NCBI RefSeq assembly: GCF_021026315.1
Contig: NZ_JAJNCX010000002.1
Coordinates: forward strand, 372,001-436,000
Source: Rhizobium sp. C4
Lineage (GTDB): Bacteria > Pseudomonadota > Alphaproteobacteria > Rhizobiales > Rhizobiaceae
DNA length: 64,000 nucleotides
Direction: 5' to 3'
The notes beneath the pieces are model-generated. The model was not told where the DNA came from and searched no databases. It saw only the letters and a list, made by a program, of their open reading frames with translations. Position 1 is the first letter of the stretch. Every line of letters starts with the position of its first letter. Positions 17,805 to 26,291 of the stretch are shown here, piece after piece. Position numbers and translations under genes: made by a program.

Positions 17805-19055
17805 TCAATGCAGGTTCGGCTGGGCGCCGACGCCTTTTTCATCCATCTGATAGCCGCGCTGGAAGCGGTCGAGGCGCATCTGCCGTGCCGTTTCATGTGG
17901 CTCGTTGCGCGCGATGAGATGCGCGTAGCAATAGCCCGAGGCGGGTGTCGCCTTGAAGCCGCCATAGCACCAGCCGGCGTTCAGATAGAGATTGTCGATA
18001 TGGGTGCGGTCGATGATGGGCGAGCCGTCCATGCTCATGTCCATGATGCCGCCCCAGGTGCGCAGATATCGCACCCGCGTCAGCGACGGGATCATGGCGA
18101 CGCCGGCTTCGGCCACATGCTCGACAGTCGCCAGATTGCCGCGCTGCGCATAGGAATTATAGCCATCGATATCGCCGCCGAAGACGAGGCCGCCCTTGTC
18201 GGATTGCGAGACATAGAAATGGCCGGCGCCAAAGGTGACGACGCAATCGATGAAGGGCTTCAGCCCCTCTGACACGAAGGCCTGGAGAACATGGCTTTCG
18301 ATCGGCAGGCGCAGGCCCGCCATATCGGCGACCACGGTGGAGTTGCCGGCAGCCGCGAGCGCCAGCTTGCCGCAACCGATGAAGCCCTTGGTCGTTTCGA
18401 CGCCGACAACGCGGCCCTCCTCGCGGCGGATGCCGGTCACTTCGCAATGGGTGATGATATCGACGCCGTGGCTGTCGGCGCCGCGCGCATAGCCCCAGGC
18501 CACCGCATCATGGCGCACCGTGCCGCCGCGCGGCTGCAACAGGCCGCCCATGATCGGGAAGCGGGCATTGTTGAAATCGAGGAAAGGCAGTTTCGCCTGC
18601 ACGGCCTGCCGGTCGAGCAGTTCGGCATCGACGCCATGCAGGCGCATGGCATTGCCGCGCCGCGTATAGGCGTCGCGCTGGGCGTCCGAATGGAAGAGAT
18701 TGAGAACGCCGCGCTGCGACACCATGGCGTTGAAATTGAAGTCCTGTTCCAGCCCTTCCCAGAGCTTCATCGAAAGCTCGTAGAAGGGGTTGTTGCCGGG
18801 CAGCAGATAGTTCGAACGGATGATCGTCGTGTTGCGGCCGATATTGCCGGAGCCGAGATAGCCCTTTTCCAACACGGCGACATTGGTGATGCCGAAGGTC
18901 TTGGCGAGATAATAGGCCGTCGAAAGCCCATGGCCGCCACCCCCGACGATGATGACGTCGTAATGCGGTTTCGGCTGCGGCTGGCGCCAGGCGGGTGCCC
19001 AGCCGCTATTGCCGCGAAGACCGTTGAGAAAGACTGAGAGGGCTGAATAGCGCAT
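17805..19055 (-). CDS. mgdA: N-methylglutamate dehydrogenase subunit A / SoxB-like beta subunit
   Basis: This 416-residue flavoprotein carries the substrate-oxidising site. The FAD-binding motif VIIVGGGGHGLSTAYYLA lies near residue 33, and the DAO-family fold continues with RNTTIIRSNY and a C-terminal AGWCYGGFKATPASG, as in SoxB and MgdA. The start at 19055 gives the conserved MRYSALSVF leader; the track extension to 19082 lacks support. It is first in the operon and divergent from the GlxA-like regulator with only 88 bp between, so the regulator probably acts on this intergenic region. The assignment to N-methylglutamate rather than sarcosine is by context. Confidence 0.8.
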   Translation of the reverse strand: MRYSALSVFLNGLRGNSGWAPAWRQPQPKPHYDVIIVGGGGHGLSTAYYLAKTFGITNVAVLEKGYLGSGNIGRNTTIIRSNYLLPGNNPFYELSMKLWEGLEQDFNFNAMVSQRGVLNLFHSDAQRDAYTRRGNAMRLHGVDAELLDRQAVQAKLPFLDFNNARFPIMGGLLQPRGGTVRHDAVAWGYARGADSHGVDIITHCEVTGIRREEGRVVGVETTKGFIGCGKLALAAAGNSTVVADMAGLRLPIESHVLQAFVSEGLKPFIDCVVTFGAGHFYVSQSDKGGLVFGGDIDGYNSYAQRGNLATVEHVAEAGVAMIPSLTRVRYLRTWGGIMDMSMDGSPIIDRTHIDNLYLNAGWCYGGFKATPASGYCYAHLIARNEPHETARQMRLDRFQRGYQMDEKGVGAQPNLH

Positions 19056-19143
19056 GGATCGATCCGCTGTGAACTGATGCAATCATGACAGAAAGACGAA
19101 TCCTGACTTGCGGAAATAGGACTAGTTTCGGTAAAAACGGGAC

Positions 19144-20103
19144 ATGGCTTCGATCGATACGCGAAACGTCCAAACTGTCGGCTTCATCCTGCTTCCGGGA
19201 TTTGCGCTGATGTCCTTTGCCTCGGCGACGGAGCCGTTGCGCGCCGCCAATCTGCTGGCGGGCCGCGAGATCTACCGGCTGGCAGTGTTTTCACCCGATG
19301 GCGGCCCGGCGCTGTCATCGGGCGGCGTGCCGGTGCCGGCGGGGCCGCTTCCCGGTCGTGGCGCAGGGCTCGGCACGGTTTTCGTCTGTGCCGGCGGATC
19401 GCCGATGGACTGGCATTATCCGGCAGTGCTTGCCTGCCTGCGCCAGCTTGCGCGCGAGGGCGTGCGCATTGGCGGCATTTCCGGCGGTCCTTATCTGCTC
19501 GCTGCCGCCGGGCTTCTGGCCGAGCGTGACTTCACCATCCACTGGGAACATGCGCCGGCGCTTCTGGAGGCCTATCCAACGCTGAACCCGCGACAGGCGC
19601 GCTTTGTCATCGATGGCAATCGCATCACCTGCGGCGGTGGCATCGCGCCGCTCGACATGATGCATGTGCTGATTGCCGAGCGCATGGGTGCCGATTTCGC
19701 ACGGCGCGTCAGCGACTGGTATCTGCATGCCGAGGTCAGCGAGCCGACCGCGCCGCAGCGCGGGTCGCTGGCCGAGCGCTATGGCGTGCATCATCCGGGC
19801 CTGCTGAGCGTGCTGGAGAAAATGGAAGAGACGATTGAAATGCCGCTCGACCGCGCCGCCATGGCGCGCATTGCCGGTGTCACGCCGCGTCATCTCGACC
19901 GGCTTTTCGCCACCCATCTCGGCGCGACATTCCTGGAGCAATATCGGCTAATCCGGCTGCAGCATGCCCGGCGGCTTCTGGAACAGAGCCCGCTTTCGAT
20001 CTCCGAAATCGCTGTCGCCACCGGGTTTTCCAGCGGCGCGCATTTCTCCCGCGCCTATCGCACGCAGTATGGCATGACGCCCGGTCAAACCCGCCGCACT
20101 TGA
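19144..20103 (+). CDS. glxA: GlxA-family AraC-type transcriptional regulator
   Basis: This 319-residue protein has a DJ-1/PfpI-like amidotransferase-fold sensor domain (about residues 10-180) followed by an AraC-type DNA-binding domain (about residues 215-317, ending FSSGAHFSRAYRTQYGMTPGQ). In the sensor, the position of the enzymatic nucleophile Cys reads GGISGGPY, so catalysis is unlikely and ligand sensing is expected. This family regulates glycine betaine, carnitine and methylated-amine catabolism. It is divergent from mgdABCD and upstream of the XRE regulator and mgsABC, the same order known for rhizobial glxABCD loci. The effector is not predictable. Confidence 0.85.
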   Translation: MASIDTRNVQTVGFILLPGFALMSFASATEPLRAANLLAGREIYRLAVFSPDGGPALSSGGVPVPAGPLPGRGAGLGTVFVCAGGSPMDWHYPAVLACLRQLAREGVRIGGISGGPYLLAAAGLLAERDFTIHWEHAPALLEAYPTLNPRQARFVIDGNRITCGGGIAPLDMMHVLIAERMGADFARRVSDWYLHAEVSEPTAPQRGSLAERYGVHHPGLLSVLEKMEETIEMPLDRAAMARIAGVTPRHLDRLFATHLGATFLEQYRLIRLQHARRLLEQSPLSISEIAVATGFSSGAHFSRAYRTQYGMTPGQTRRT

Positions 20104-20116
20104 GTTTCGCGGCAGT

Positions 20117-20135
20117 TGAGAAATTTTCACTCTCA
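20117..20135. promoter_or_regulatory. Inverted repeat upstream of the XRE regulator (candidate operator)
   Basis: TGAGA and TCTCA arms are separated by nine mostly A/T bases, 37 bases ahead of the XRE-cupin start codon. Position and symmetry suit a repressor or activator site; the protein that binds it is unknown. Confidence 0.3.
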
Positions 20136-20172
20136 CGATAGAGTTTTGCCGAGCCGTTGAGAAGGATGCTGA

Positions 20173-20859
20173 ATGAAAACCAAGGCCGATAAGAAAACGA
20201 CAAAAGACGAGGAAGCCCACGCTGCGAAGGCGGCATTTTCGCAAGATCCCCATGCGGTTCGCGAGCCCAAGGAAAACAATCTCGAAATGGCGATCGGCCA
20301 TGAGGTTCGCGCCTACCGCAAGAAGCTCGGCATCACCGTGACCGACCTGGCGGCTGCGACCGGCATTTCGCTCGGCATGCTGTCGAAGATCGAGAATGGC
20401 AATATCTCTCCCTCGCTGACGACGCTGCAATCGCTGTCGCGCGCACTCGGCGTGCCGCTGACGGCCTTCTTCCGGGGCTATGAAGAGCCGCGCAATGCGG
20501 TCTTCGTCAAGGCGGGGCAGGGTGTCGAGCTGGAGCGCCGCGGCACGCGTGCCGGCCACCAGTATAATCTGCTCGGCCATATCGACAACAATTCGAGCGG
20601 CGTCATCGTCGAACCCTATCTCATCAGCCTGACGGCCGATTCCGATGTCTTCCCGACATTCCAGCATGAAGGCATGGAGTTCCTCTACATGCTGGAAGGC
20701 GAGGTGGTTTATCGTCACAGCGACCAGCTTTTCCCCATGCAGCCCGGCGACAGCCTGTTCTTCGATGCGGATGCACCGCATGGGCCGGAAAAGCTTGTGA
20801 AACTGCCGGCGAAATACCTGTCGATCATCTGTTATCCGCAGCGCGGCAAGATCGACTGA
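20173..20859 (+). CDS. XRE-family regulator with C-terminal cupin domain
   Basis: This 228-residue protein has a lysine-rich leader, then a helix-turn-helix domain (about residues 42-100, containing LAAATGISLGMLSKIENGNIS), then a cupin sensor domain (about residues 150-225, with FQHEGMEFLYMLEGEV and PGDSLFFDADAPHG). Such two-domain regulators respond to small metabolites and often control amine or amino-acid catabolism. It lies between glxA and mgsA on the same strand and is the second candidate regulator of the methylated-amine pathway. The conserved cupin His and Glu residues (HEGMEF, H in APHG) suggest metal or ligand binding. Confidence 0.88.
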   Translation: MKTKADKKTTKDEEAHAAKAAFSQDPHAVREPKENNLEMAIGHEVRAYRKKLGITVTDLAAATGISLGMLSKIENGNISPSLTTLQSLSRALGVPLTAFFRGYEEPRNAVFVKAGQGVELERRGTRAGHQYNLLGHIDNNSSGVIVEPYLISLTADSDVFPTFQHEGMEFLYMLEGEVVYRHSDQLFPMQPGDSLFFDADAPHGPEKLVKLPAKYLSIICYPQRGKID

Positions 20860-20869
20860 ATTGCCTTAG

Positions 20870-20886
20870 AAGAAAAAATTATTCTT
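20870..20886. promoter_or_regulatory. A/T-rich inverted repeat ahead of mgsA (candidate operator)
   Basis: AAGAA and TTCTT arms are separated by seven A/T bases within an A/T-rich 93-bp gap, 66 bases upstream of the mgsA start. A similar AAGA-N5-TCTT element lies between tdm and the permease gene (35661-35673). It could be a site for the XRE regulator, or part of a promoter. Confidence 0.3.
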
Positions 20887-20952
20887 TTGGGTTGAAATCC
20901 GAAACTGAACCTGATAGCCATTTTTGCAGACGCGAAAACGGAGGTTTGGTCC

Positions 20953-21861
20953 ATGTGCGGGATTGTCGGTCTCTTCTTGAAGGATAAGGCGCTTGAGCCT
21001 CAGCTGGGCGCGCTTCTGTCATCCATGCTGATCACGATGACGGATCGTGGTCCGGACAGCGCCGGCATTGCCATCTACGGCAATGACAACGGCAAGACGG
21101 CGAAGATCACGCTTCAGTCGGCCAAGCCGGCGAAGGATTTTGCCGGGTTGGAAGCCGAGCTTCAGAGCGCGCTCGGCGCGCCTGTCGCCATCGAGGTGAA
21201 GAGCACCCACGCGGTCGTCACACTCGCAAAGGACAAGCTCGACGAGGGCCGTGCGGCCCTTGCGACGCTCCGCCCGGATGCCCGGGTGATGAGCAGCGGC
21301 GACGCGATTGAAATCTACAAGGAAATCGGCCTGCCGAAGGATGTCGTGTCGCGCTTTGCGGTGAGCGGCATGTCCGGCACGCATGGCATCGGCCATACCC
21401 GCATGGCAACGGAATCCGCGGTCACGACGCTCGGCGCGCATCCCTTCTCGACCGGTTCGGACCAGTGCCTCGTTCACAACGGCTCGCTGTCGAACCACAA
21501 CAACCTGCGCCGCGAGCTGAAGCGCCAGGGCATGACCTTCGAGACGGAAAACGACAGCGAAGTGGCTGCCGCCTATCTCACCGCCGAAATGGCCAAGGGC
21601 AAGGATCTGGGGGCTGCGCTGACAAGTGCCGTCGATGATCTCGATGGCTTCTTCACCTTCGTTGTCGGCACGAAATCCGGTTTCGGCGTGCTGCGCGATC
21701 CCATCGCCTGCAAGCCCGCCGTCATGGCCGAGACCGACCAATATGTCGCCTTCGGCTCCGAATACCGCGCTCTGGTCAATCTTCCGGGCATCGAGACCGC
21801 CCGCATCTGGGAGCCGGAGCCGGCCACCGTCTATTTCTGGGATCACGAGAAGGCCGCCTGA
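20953..21861 (+). CDS. mgsA: N-methylglutamate synthase subunit A (class II glutamine amidotransferase)
   Basis: This 302-residue protein begins MCGIVGLF, so Cys2 becomes the N-terminal nucleophile of a class II glutaminase after methionine removal. Further family motifs are GIGHTRMATESAV and DQCLVHNGSLSNHNNLRREL. It is homologous to GlxB and to the amidotransferase domain of glutamate synthase. With mgsB and mgsC it moves methylamine (delivered through gamma-glutamylmethylamide) onto 2-oxoglutarate to make N-methylglutamate. A ribosome-binding site, CGGAGG, lies nine bases upstream. It heads a tight plus-strand run mgsABC-gmaS. Confidence 0.88.
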   Translation: MCGIVGLFLKDKALEPQLGALLSSMLITMTDRGPDSAGIAIYGNDNGKTAKITLQSAKPAKDFAGLEAELQSALGAPVAIEVKSTHAVVTLAKDKLDEGRAALATLRPDARVMSSGDAIEIYKEIGLPKDVVSRFAVSGMSGTHGIGHTRMATESAVTTLGAHPFSTGSDQCLVHNGSLSNHNNLRRELKRQGMTFETENDSEVAAAYLTAEMAKGKDLGAALTSAVDDLDGFFTFVVGTKSGFGVLRDPIACKPAVMAETDQYVAFGSEYRALVNLPGIETARIWEPEPATVYFWDHEKAA

Positions 21862-21891
21862 CAGGCGCAAACACAATCGAGAGAGTTCTTC

Positions 21892-22578
21892 ATGCCTGTT
21901 TTTGACCTTTCCACTACCCCCTTGCGGGACCTCAACAGCGCGCTGCACGGACTTCCCGCCGGCGCGAACGATACCGTCTTCGAAGTCATCAATCCGCGCG
22001 GGCACCATGCCGTGGCCGTCGGCATCGATGCGCCCGTTACCGTCGAGATCAAGGGTTCGGTCGGCTATTACTGTGCCGGCATGAACGATGGCGGCAATGT
22101 CACCGTTCACGGCTCGGCCGGACCGGGTGTGGCCGAAAACATGATGTCCGGCTCGGTCGTCATCGAAGGTGACGCCAGCCAATATGCGGGTGCCACCGGG
22201 CGCGGCGGTCTGCTGGTCATCAAGGGCAATGCGGCGTCCCGCTGCGGCATTTCGATGAAGGGCATCGATATCGTCGTTCACGGCAATATCGGCCACATGT
22301 CGGCCTTCATGGGCCAGTCCGGCCATCTCGTCGTGCTGGGCGATGCCGGCGATGCGCTCGGCGACAGTCTCTACGAGGCCAAGCTCTTCGTACGCGGTTC
22401 GGTCAAGAGCCTCGGTGCCGACTGCATCGAGAAGGAGCTGCGGCCGGAGCATATCGAAAAGCTGTCCGAGCTTCTGGAACTGGCTGGCATCAGCGATGTC
22501 CGGCCGGAGGAGTTCAAGCGCTACGGATCGGCGCGCAAGCTCTACAATTTCAACATCGACAATGCCGACGCATATTGA
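21892..22578 (+). CDS. mgsB: N-methylglutamate synthase subunit B (GXGXG beta-helix domain)
   Basis: This 228-residue protein is a right-handed beta-helix built of repeated GxGxG-type turns (for example GSVGYYCAGMNDGGNVTVHG and GRGGLLVIKGNAASRCG), as in the C-terminal domain of glutamate synthase and GlxC. It has a structural role in the synthase complex. It lies 30 bp after mgsA and 15 bp before mgsC, so the three are one operon. Length is normal for GlxC/MgsB. Confidence 0.88.
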   Translation: MPVFDLSTTPLRDLNSALHGLPAGANDTVFEVINPRGHHAVAVGIDAPVTVEIKGSVGYYCAGMNDGGNVTVHGSAGPGVAENMMSGSVVIEGDASQYAGATGRGGLLVIKGNAASRCGISMKGIDIVVHGNIGHMSAFMGQSGHLVVLGDAGDALGDSLYEAKLFVRGSVKSLGADCIEKELRPEHIEKLSELLELAGISDVRPEEFKRYGSARKLYNFNIDNADAY

Positions 22579-22593
22579 GGCGAAGGGGACATC

Positions 22594-23922
22594 ATGAGCT
22601 ATCACAATCCACCGACCCCACCGCGCAAGTCAGCCACGTTCGATGACCAGACGCTCGCGGAAATCCGCCGCGCGGCGGCAACCGGCATCTATGACATTCG
22701 TGGCGGCGGCACCAAGCGCAAGGTCCCGCATTTCGACGACCTGCTGTTCCTCGGCGCTTCGATCTCCCGCTATCCGCTCGAAGGCTATCGCGAGAAATGC
22801 GACACGACTGTCGTTCTCGGCAGCCGCTTTGCCAAGAAGCCCATCACGCTCAAGACGCCGATCACCATTGCCGGCATGAGCTTCGGCGCGCTGTCGGGCA
22901 ATGCCAAGGAAGCGCTTGGCCGCGGCGCGACACTTGCGGGCACGTCCACGACGACCGGCGACGGCGGCATGACGGATGAAGAGCGCGGCCATTCGCAGAT
23001 GCTGGTCTATCAGTATCTGCCGTCGCGCTACGGCATGAACCCGAAGGATCTGCGCCGCGCCGACGCCATTGAAATCGTGATTGGCCAGGGCGCCAAGCCC
23101 GGCGGCGGCGGCATGCTGCTCGGCCAGAAGATTTCCGATCGCGTTGCCAATATGCGCAACCTGCCTAAGGGGATCGACCAGCGTTCCGCCTGCCGTCACC
23201 CGGACTGGACCGGCCCGGACGATCTTGAAATCAAGATCATGGAGCTGCGCGAAATCACCGACTGGGAAAAGCCGATCTATGTGAAGGTTGGCGGCGCGCG
23301 TCCCTACTACGACACCGCGCTGGCCGTGAAGGCTGGGGCCGATGTCGTCGTGCTTGACGGCATGCAGGGCGGAACGGCGGCGACGCAGGACGTCTTCATC
23401 GAGAATGTCGGCATGCCGACGCTTGCCTGTATCCGCCCCGCCGTTCAGGCGCTGCAGGATCTCGGCATGCATCGCAAGGTGCAGCTGATCATTTCCGGCG
23501 GCATTCGCTCCGGCGCAGACGTCGCCAAGGCGCTCGCACTCGGTGCGGATGCGGTTGCCATCGGCACGGCGGCGCTGGTTGCCATCGGCGACAACGATCC
23601 GCGCTGGGAAGAGGAATATCAGAAGCTCGGCACGACGGCTGGCGCCTATGATGACTGGCACGAAGGCAAGGACCCGGCGGGTATCACGACGCAGGACCCG
23701 GAACTTGCCGCGCGCCTTGATCCGGTCACGGCCGGCCGGCGTCTCGCCAACTATCTCAAGGTCATGACGCTGGAGGCGCAGACGATTGCCCGCGCCTGCG
23801 GCAAGAACCACCTCCACAACCTCGAGCCGGAAGACCTCTGCGCGCTGACGATGGAGGCCGCCGCCATGGCGCAGGTCCCGCTCGCCGGCACCAGCTGGTA
23901 TCCGGGCAAGGGAGGTTTTTGA
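22594..23922 (+). CDS. mgsC: N-methylglutamate synthase subunit C (FMN-binding glutamate synthase domain)
   Basis: This 442-residue protein is the FMN-binding catalytic barrel of glutamate synthase, homologous to GlxD. Family motifs include SFGALSGNAKEALGRGA, GDGGMTDEERGHS, GQGAKPGGGGMLLG and the C-terminal-side phosphate-binding IISGGIRSGADVAKALALGADAV (given in parts). It reduces the imine formed from methylamine-derived nitrogen and 2-oxoglutarate. A perfect hairpin follows the stop codon before gmaS. The electron donor subunit is not encoded here. Confidence 0.88.
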   Translation: MSYHNPPTPPRKSATFDDQTLAEIRRAAATGIYDIRGGGTKRKVPHFDDLLFLGASISRYPLEGYREKCDTTVVLGSRFAKKPITLKTPITIAGMSFGALSGNAKEALGRGATLAGTSTTTGDGGMTDEERGHSQMLVYQYLPSRYGMNPKDLRRADAIEIVIGQGAKPGGGGMLLGQKISDRVANMRNLPKGIDQRSACRHPDWTGPDDLEIKIMELREITDWEKPIYVKVGGARPYYDTALAVKAGADVVVLDGMQGGTAATQDVFIENVGMPTLACIRPAVQALQDLGMHRKVQLIISGGIRSGADVAKALALGADAVAIGTAALVAIGDNDPRWEEEYQKLGTTAGAYDDWHEGKDPAGITTQDPELAARLDPVTAGRRLANYLKVMTLEAQTIARACGKNHLHNLEPEDLCALTMEAAAMAQVPLAGTSWYPGKGGF

Positions 23923-23928
23923 ACGGCA

Positions 23929-23949
23929 CCCGGGCCGAGAAGGCCCGGG
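23929..23949 (+). other. Intercistronic hairpin between mgsC and gmaS
   Basis: A perfect eight-base stem (CCCGGGCC / GGCCCGGG) closes a GAGAA loop, six bases after the mgsC stop. There is no T tract, so it is more likely an RNA-stabilising or processing element than a terminator; partial termination is possible. Confidence 0.5.
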
Positions 23950-23998
23950 ACTTGCATGCATTATCGAAGTGTCTCGAATAATCCAAAGGGGAACGAGA

Positions 23999-25306
23999 AT
24001 GACACTGGATCTTGCTGCCTTTGCAAAAGACAAAGGCATCAAATATTTCATGATTTCCTACACCGATCTCTTCGGTGGGCAGCGTGCCAAGCTGGTGCCG
24101 GCTCAGGCGATCGCAGGCATGCAGGAGGAAGGTGCGGGCTTTGCCGGCTTTGCGACCTGGCTCGACATGACGCCGGCGCATCCCGACCTGTTCGCGGTGC
24201 CGGACCCGGAGACTGTCATCCAGCTCCCATGGAAGAAGGACGTCGCCTGGGTCGCCGCCGATTGCATGATGGAAGGCAAGCTTGTGGAGCAAGCGCCCCG
24301 CAACGTGCTGAAGAAGCTCGTGGCCGAAGCCGCAGCCGAAGGCAAGCGCGTCAAGACCGGCGTTGAGGCCGAGTTCTTCCTGATCACTGCCGATGGCGCC
24401 AAGATTTCGGACGAATACGACACCGCCGAAAAGCCCTGCTACGACCAGCAGGCCGTCATGCGCCGCTATGACGTCATCGCCGAGATCTGCGATTACATGC
24501 TGGAACTTGGATGGGGCGCCTATCAGAACGACCATGAGGACGCCAACGGCCAGTTCGAGATGAACTGGGAATATGACGATGCGCTGAAGACGGCGGACAA
24601 GCATTCCTTCTTCAAGTTCATGGTCAAGTCGATTGCCGAGAAGCACGGGCTTCGGGCAACCTTCATGCCCAAGCCCTTCAAGGGCCTGACCGGCAATGGC
24701 TGCCACTGCCATATCTCGGTCTGGGACAATGACGGCAAGGTCAATGTCTTTGCCGACAAGCAGGCCGAATTCGGCCTGTCGGCCGAGGGCAAGCATTTCC
24801 TCGGCGGCATCATGAAGCACGCCTCGTCGCTAGCCGCGATCACCAATCCGACGGTGAACTCCTACAAGCGTATCAACGCGCCGCGCACGACCTCGGGCGC
24901 GACCTGGTCGCCCAACTCCGTCACCTGGACCGGCAATAACCGTACCCACATGGTGCGCGTGCCCGGCCCCGGCCGCTTCGAGCTTCGCCTGCCGGATGGT
25001 GCGGTCAATCCGTATCTTCTTCAGGCCGTGATCATTGCCGCCGGTCTTGATGGGTTGCGCAGCAAGGCCGATCCCGGTCCGCGCCACGACATCGACATGT
25101 ATGCGGAAGGCCATCTCGTCAAGAACGCGCCGCGCCTGCCGCTCAACCTGCTCGATGCGCTGCGCGCCTATGATGAGGACGAGGGCTTGAAGCAGGCGAT
25201 CGGTGTGGAATTTTCCGCGGCCTATCTCAAGCTCAAGCACCAGGAATGGAACGCCTACTGCTCGCATTTCACGCAGTGGGAACGCGACAGCACGCTCGAT
25301 ATCTGA
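23999..25306 (+). CDS. gmaS: Gamma-glutamylmethylamide synthetase (glutamine synthetase type)
   Basis: This 435-residue protein belongs to the glutamine synthetase superfamily. It has the metal and glutamate-binding segments GVEAEFFLI, NDHEDANGQFEMNW and GNGCHCHISVW, and the arginine motif RVPGPGRFELRLPDG. The start at 23999 follows AAAGGGG by seven bases; an upstream in-frame codon at 23969 lacks such a site. GmaS ligates methylamine to glutamate with ATP, giving gamma-glutamylmethylamide, the substrate of MgsABC. Placement directly after mgsC argues for GmaS rather than a nitrogen-assimilation glutamine synthetase. Confidence 0.88.
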   Translation: MTLDLAAFAKDKGIKYFMISYTDLFGGQRAKLVPAQAIAGMQEEGAGFAGFATWLDMTPAHPDLFAVPDPETVIQLPWKKDVAWVAADCMMEGKLVEQAPRNVLKKLVAEAAAEGKRVKTGVEAEFFLITADGAKISDEYDTAEKPCYDQQAVMRRYDVIAEICDYMLELGWGAYQNDHEDANGQFEMNWEYDDALKTADKHSFFKFMVKSIAEKHGLRATFMPKPFKGLTGNGCHCHISVWDNDGKVNVFADKQAEFGLSAEGKHFLGGIMKHASSLAAITNPTVNSYKRINAPRTTSGATWSPNSVTWTGNNRTHMVRVPGPGRFELRLPDGAVNPYLLQAVIIAAGLDGLRSKADPGPRHDIDMYAEGHLVKNAPRLPLNLLDALRAYDEDEGLKQAIGVEFSAAYLKLKHQEWNAYCSHFTQWERDSTLDI

Positions 25307-25334
25307 GCATTCAGAACAGGTCTGTATCAAACCA

Positions 25335-25361
25335 TGCGCCGAAGGCTCACCCTTCGGCGCA
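25335..25361 (+). other. Intercistronic hairpin between gmaS and purU
   Basis: A perfect eleven-base stem (TGCGCCGAAGG / CCTTCGGCGCA) with a five-base loop lies 28 bases after the gmaS stop. It is followed by AAAGG, not T residues. Like the hairpin after mgsC, it may set the 3' boundary or stability of the upstream message. Confidence 0.5.
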
Positions 25362-25401
25362 AAGGAGAACGTCTGGCCGCAAACGGCGGAGGAAGATCAC
25401 C

Positions 25402-26286
25402 ATGAAGAACTACGTACTGACAGTGACATGCAAATCGACGCGGGGCATTGTGGCCGCGATCACCGGCTTTCTGGCCGAAAAGGGTTGCTACATCGTCGAC
25501 TCCTCGCAGTTCGACGACCTCGATACCGGCATGTTCTTCATGCGCCTGACCTTTACCAGTCAGGAAGGCGCGACCATTGAGGACATCACGGCCGGCTTCA
25601 AGGCGATCGAGAAGCAATATGGCATGACCGCCCGCTTCCAGGACGGGGCTGACAAGATGAAGGTCCTGCTGATGGTCTCCCGCTTCGGGCACTGCCTCAA
25701 CGACCTTCTCTACCGCTGGAAGATCGGCGCGCTGCCGATCGAGATCGTCGGCGTCGTCTCCAACCATTTCGATTACCAGAAGGTCGTCGTCAACCACGAC
25801 ATTCCCTTCCACCATGTCAACGTCACGAAGGCCAACAAGCCGGAAGCAGAAGCCCGGCTGATGGATATCGTCAACGCCTCGGGCGCGGAACTGATCGTGC
25901 TGGCCCGCTACATGCAGGTTCTGTCCGACGATATCTGCAAGAAGATGTCGGGCCGCATCATCAATATCCACCATTCCTTCCTGCCGTCCTTCAAGGGCGC
26001 GAACCCCTACAAGCAGGCCTTCGAGCGCGGTGTGAAGCTGATCGGTGCGACGGCGCATTACGTGACGGCGGACCTCGACGAAGGCCCGATCATCGAACAG
26101 GACGTGGCGCGCGTCACCCATTCGCAATCGGCGGCCGACTATGTGTCGATCGGCCGTGACGTGGAAAGCCAGGTTCTGGCGCGTGCCATTCACGCCCATA
26201 TCCACCATCGGGTGTTCATCAACGGCAATCGCACGGTCGTCTTCCCGGCAAGCCCCGGAAGCTACGCCTCGGAACGGATGGGCTGA
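25402..26286 (+). CDS. purU: Formyltetrahydrofolate deformylase
   Basis: This 294-residue protein has an N-terminal ACT domain (about residues 1-80) and a formyltransferase-fold domain with the catalytic segment [16 protein letters not shown] and the conserved acidic site in [11 protein letters not shown]. It releases formate and THF from 10-formyl-THF. ATG at 25402 follows GGAGGAAG; the longer frame from 25246 runs inside gmaS and is rejected. In methylotrophic loci PurU works with FolD to oxidise THF-bound methyl carbon to formate, which fits the neighbouring demethylases. Confidence 0.93.
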   Translation: MKNYVLTVTCKSTRGIVAAITGFLAEKGCYIVDSSQFDDLDTGMFFMRLTFTSQEGATIEDITAGFKAIEKQYGMTARFQDGADKMKVLLMVSRFGHCLNDLLYRWKIGALPIEIVGVVSNHFDYQKVVVNHDIPFHHVNVTKANKPEAEARLMDIVNASGAELIVLARYMQVLSDDICKKMSGRIINIHHSFLPSFKGANPYKQAFERGVKLIGATAHYVTADLDEGPIIEQDVARVTHSQSAADYVSIGRDVESQVLARAIHAHIHHRVFINGNRTVVFPASPGSYASERMG

Positions 26287-26291
26287 GACCA

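Noticed and set aside
21019-22605. Minus-strand frame of over 500 codons opposite mgsA and mgsB
   Set aside because: It is antisense to genes with clear motifs and tight operon spacing, and has no domain signature.
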